NCBI RefSeq assembly: GCF_000014585.1
Contig: NC_008319.1
Span: 558,001 to 622,000 of the forward strand
Length of the DNA: 64,000 bases
Reading direction: 5' to 3'
Source: Synechococcus sp. CC9311
GTDB lineage: Bacteria; Cyanobacteriota; Cyanobacteriia; PCC-6307; Cyanobiaceae
Shown here: piece after piece, positions 63,400 to 64,000 of the stretch
Layout: each line of letters opens with the position of its first letter
How positions within the stretch are numbered: the stretch's first letter is position 1
Notes under the pieces: generated by a model
What the model was told of the DNA's origin: nothing
Seen by the model: only the letters and a program-made list of their open reading frames with translations
Databases searched by the model: none
Program-made: the position numbers and the translations under genes

Positions 63400-63866
63400 C
63401 GACAACGGGGAGCAAAGGTTGGATGAAGTTCAACCATTCTCTGTTCTGTGGAGATGGTTTGCTCTGGTGCTTGGAATTGATAAGCGACTTCAATGACATC
63501 CCACCCCTCTCCTAGAGAGGTGATCGTGAATGTGCGTTCGGCCATGGCTGGTCGTGGAACATGCTGAGTGGCGCCAGCCTGATTAATTCGGGAAATTAAA
63601 TAGGCTTCTGGTGCCGAGCACGCTCGCTCTCGATCGAGGGGTGGGATGGATTCCAGGGTGAGACGACTATTCGCTTGCTGAATGAGTTGCATATTGCTGT
63701 TGATCTCTGCTTCGATACGACTTCGCTGTTGTTCGATGCTGGTTCTGGTGAGTGCAGAGATTGAGACTCTGCTGATGCCGATCATCACCCCTGCCAGGAT
63801 TAGGGCTCCGATTAGCACCTCTAGGAGGGTAAATCCTTCGCAGGAGTTGCTGCATTGATTTCGCAT
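63396..63866 (-). CDS. Minor prepilin (PilV/PilW-like)
   Basis: A protein of 156 aa from the ATG at 63,866. EGFTLLEVLIGALILAGVMIGIS is a standard prepilin leader/helix with Glu at +5. The mature domain (NSNMQLIQQANSRLTLES...) has one Cys in ERACSAPE and an end in HPTFAPRCR. The longer frame upstream (to 63,962) runs through the end of the partial gene at the window edge and is not preferred. Confidence 0.82.
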   Translation of the reverse strand: MRNQCSNSCEGFTLLEVLIGALILAGVMIGISRVSISALTRTSIEQQRSRIEAEINSNMQLIQQANSRLTLESIPPLDRERACSAPEAYLISRINQAGATQHVPRPAMAERTFTITSLGEGWDVIEVAYQFQAPEQTISTEQRMVELHPTFAPRCR

Positions 63867-63868
63867 AA

Positions 63869-64000
63869 CTACCACTGACGGAATGTGTCGATCCCAGTGC
63901 CAAGAATCCCCCGGTTGATGGTGCGTCCAATGCCAGTGAAACCACTGTTCTTCCACTCCCATAGTTCACCTGCTTGCATGCTGAGGTGTTGATTGCTGCC
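63869..64000 (-). CDS. C-terminal end of an upstream pilus-operon gene (truncated by window)
   Basis: Forty-three codons, open to the edge, ending in TAG at 63,869, two bases before the next prepilin ATG. The residues (ELWEWKNSGFTGIGRTIN) give no firm family; context suggests another minor pilin or pilus assembly protein. Confidence 0.55.
   Translation of the reverse strand, partial: GSNQHLSMQAGELWEWKNSGFTGIGRTINRGILGTGIDTFRQW

Noticed and set aside
1-64000. CRISPR arrays, rRNA, tmRNA, intact insertion sequences
   Set aside because: No spaced direct-repeat arrays, no long rRNA-like stretches and no transposase genes were seen on either strand.

Overview
The window looks like the chromosome of a marine picocyanobacterium of the Synechococcus/Prochlorococcus lineage, most likely a Synechococcus. 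The evidence is the pipX-pipY-sepF-proC run, the cyanobacterial families DUF1823 and DUF1651, a cyanobacterial/plastid-type pyruvate dehydrogenase E2, an acyl-ACP synthetase-like AMP-forming enzyme and an LrtA-type hibernation factor. The strain cannot be fixed from sequence alone. I see no rRNA, tRNA, CRISPR array or intact insertion sequence.

Positions 1-20,065 are mostly compact housekeeping sequence: a truncated response regulator, methionine salvage (mtnD), corrin methylation (cobI), a lone cellulose-synthase-like glycosyltransferase coupled to dus, an L,D-transpeptidase, der, an EcfT-type membrane protein, pipX-pipY-sepF-proC, a GT4 glycosyltransferase, an MFS carrier, recO-deoC, hpf, lipB and an acyl-ACP/CoA synthetase.

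Positions 20,066-29,360 form an AT-rich accessory island of exported and DNA-binding small proteins. Two paralogous cassettes each hold an exported 207-residue protein, a tiny ribbon-helix-helix (RHH) protein and an exported Met-rich protein. Three more RHH genes follow. Then comes a 938-bp tandem duplication of a glycine-rich exported protein, and two more unknown exported proteins. The 207-residue genes share about 500 bp of almost identical sequence inside diverged flanks, which points to recent gene conversion.

Positions 29,368-38,856 return to core metabolism: a YlqD-like protein, PDH E2, an APC permease, queA, cysK, an outer-membrane barrel and two transsulfuration enzymes. Positions 39,173-41,590 hold small lineage-specific proteins, followed by rpsD, yidD, a glutaredoxin-like protein and murE.

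Positions 44,561-48,197 hold the most striking locus. A pentameric ligand-gated ion channel of the Cys-loop type is divergent from an orphan periplasmic ligand-binding protein, which is followed by a Ca2+/H+ antiporter-like gene. The three could form a ligand-sensing ion-signalling module.

Positions 49,425-51,400 are a decayed patch with an integrase remnant and a phage-like zinc-binding protein. The rest carries a second DUF4079 protein, an esterase, a ZIP-like membrane protein, a helix-turn-helix protein, an NFU protein, mqo, a glycerol-dehydrogenase-like enzyme, an SMR pump and lepA. The window closes in a minor-pilin operon that includes a von Willebrand A-domain prepilin and a decayed duplicate of a pilin gene.
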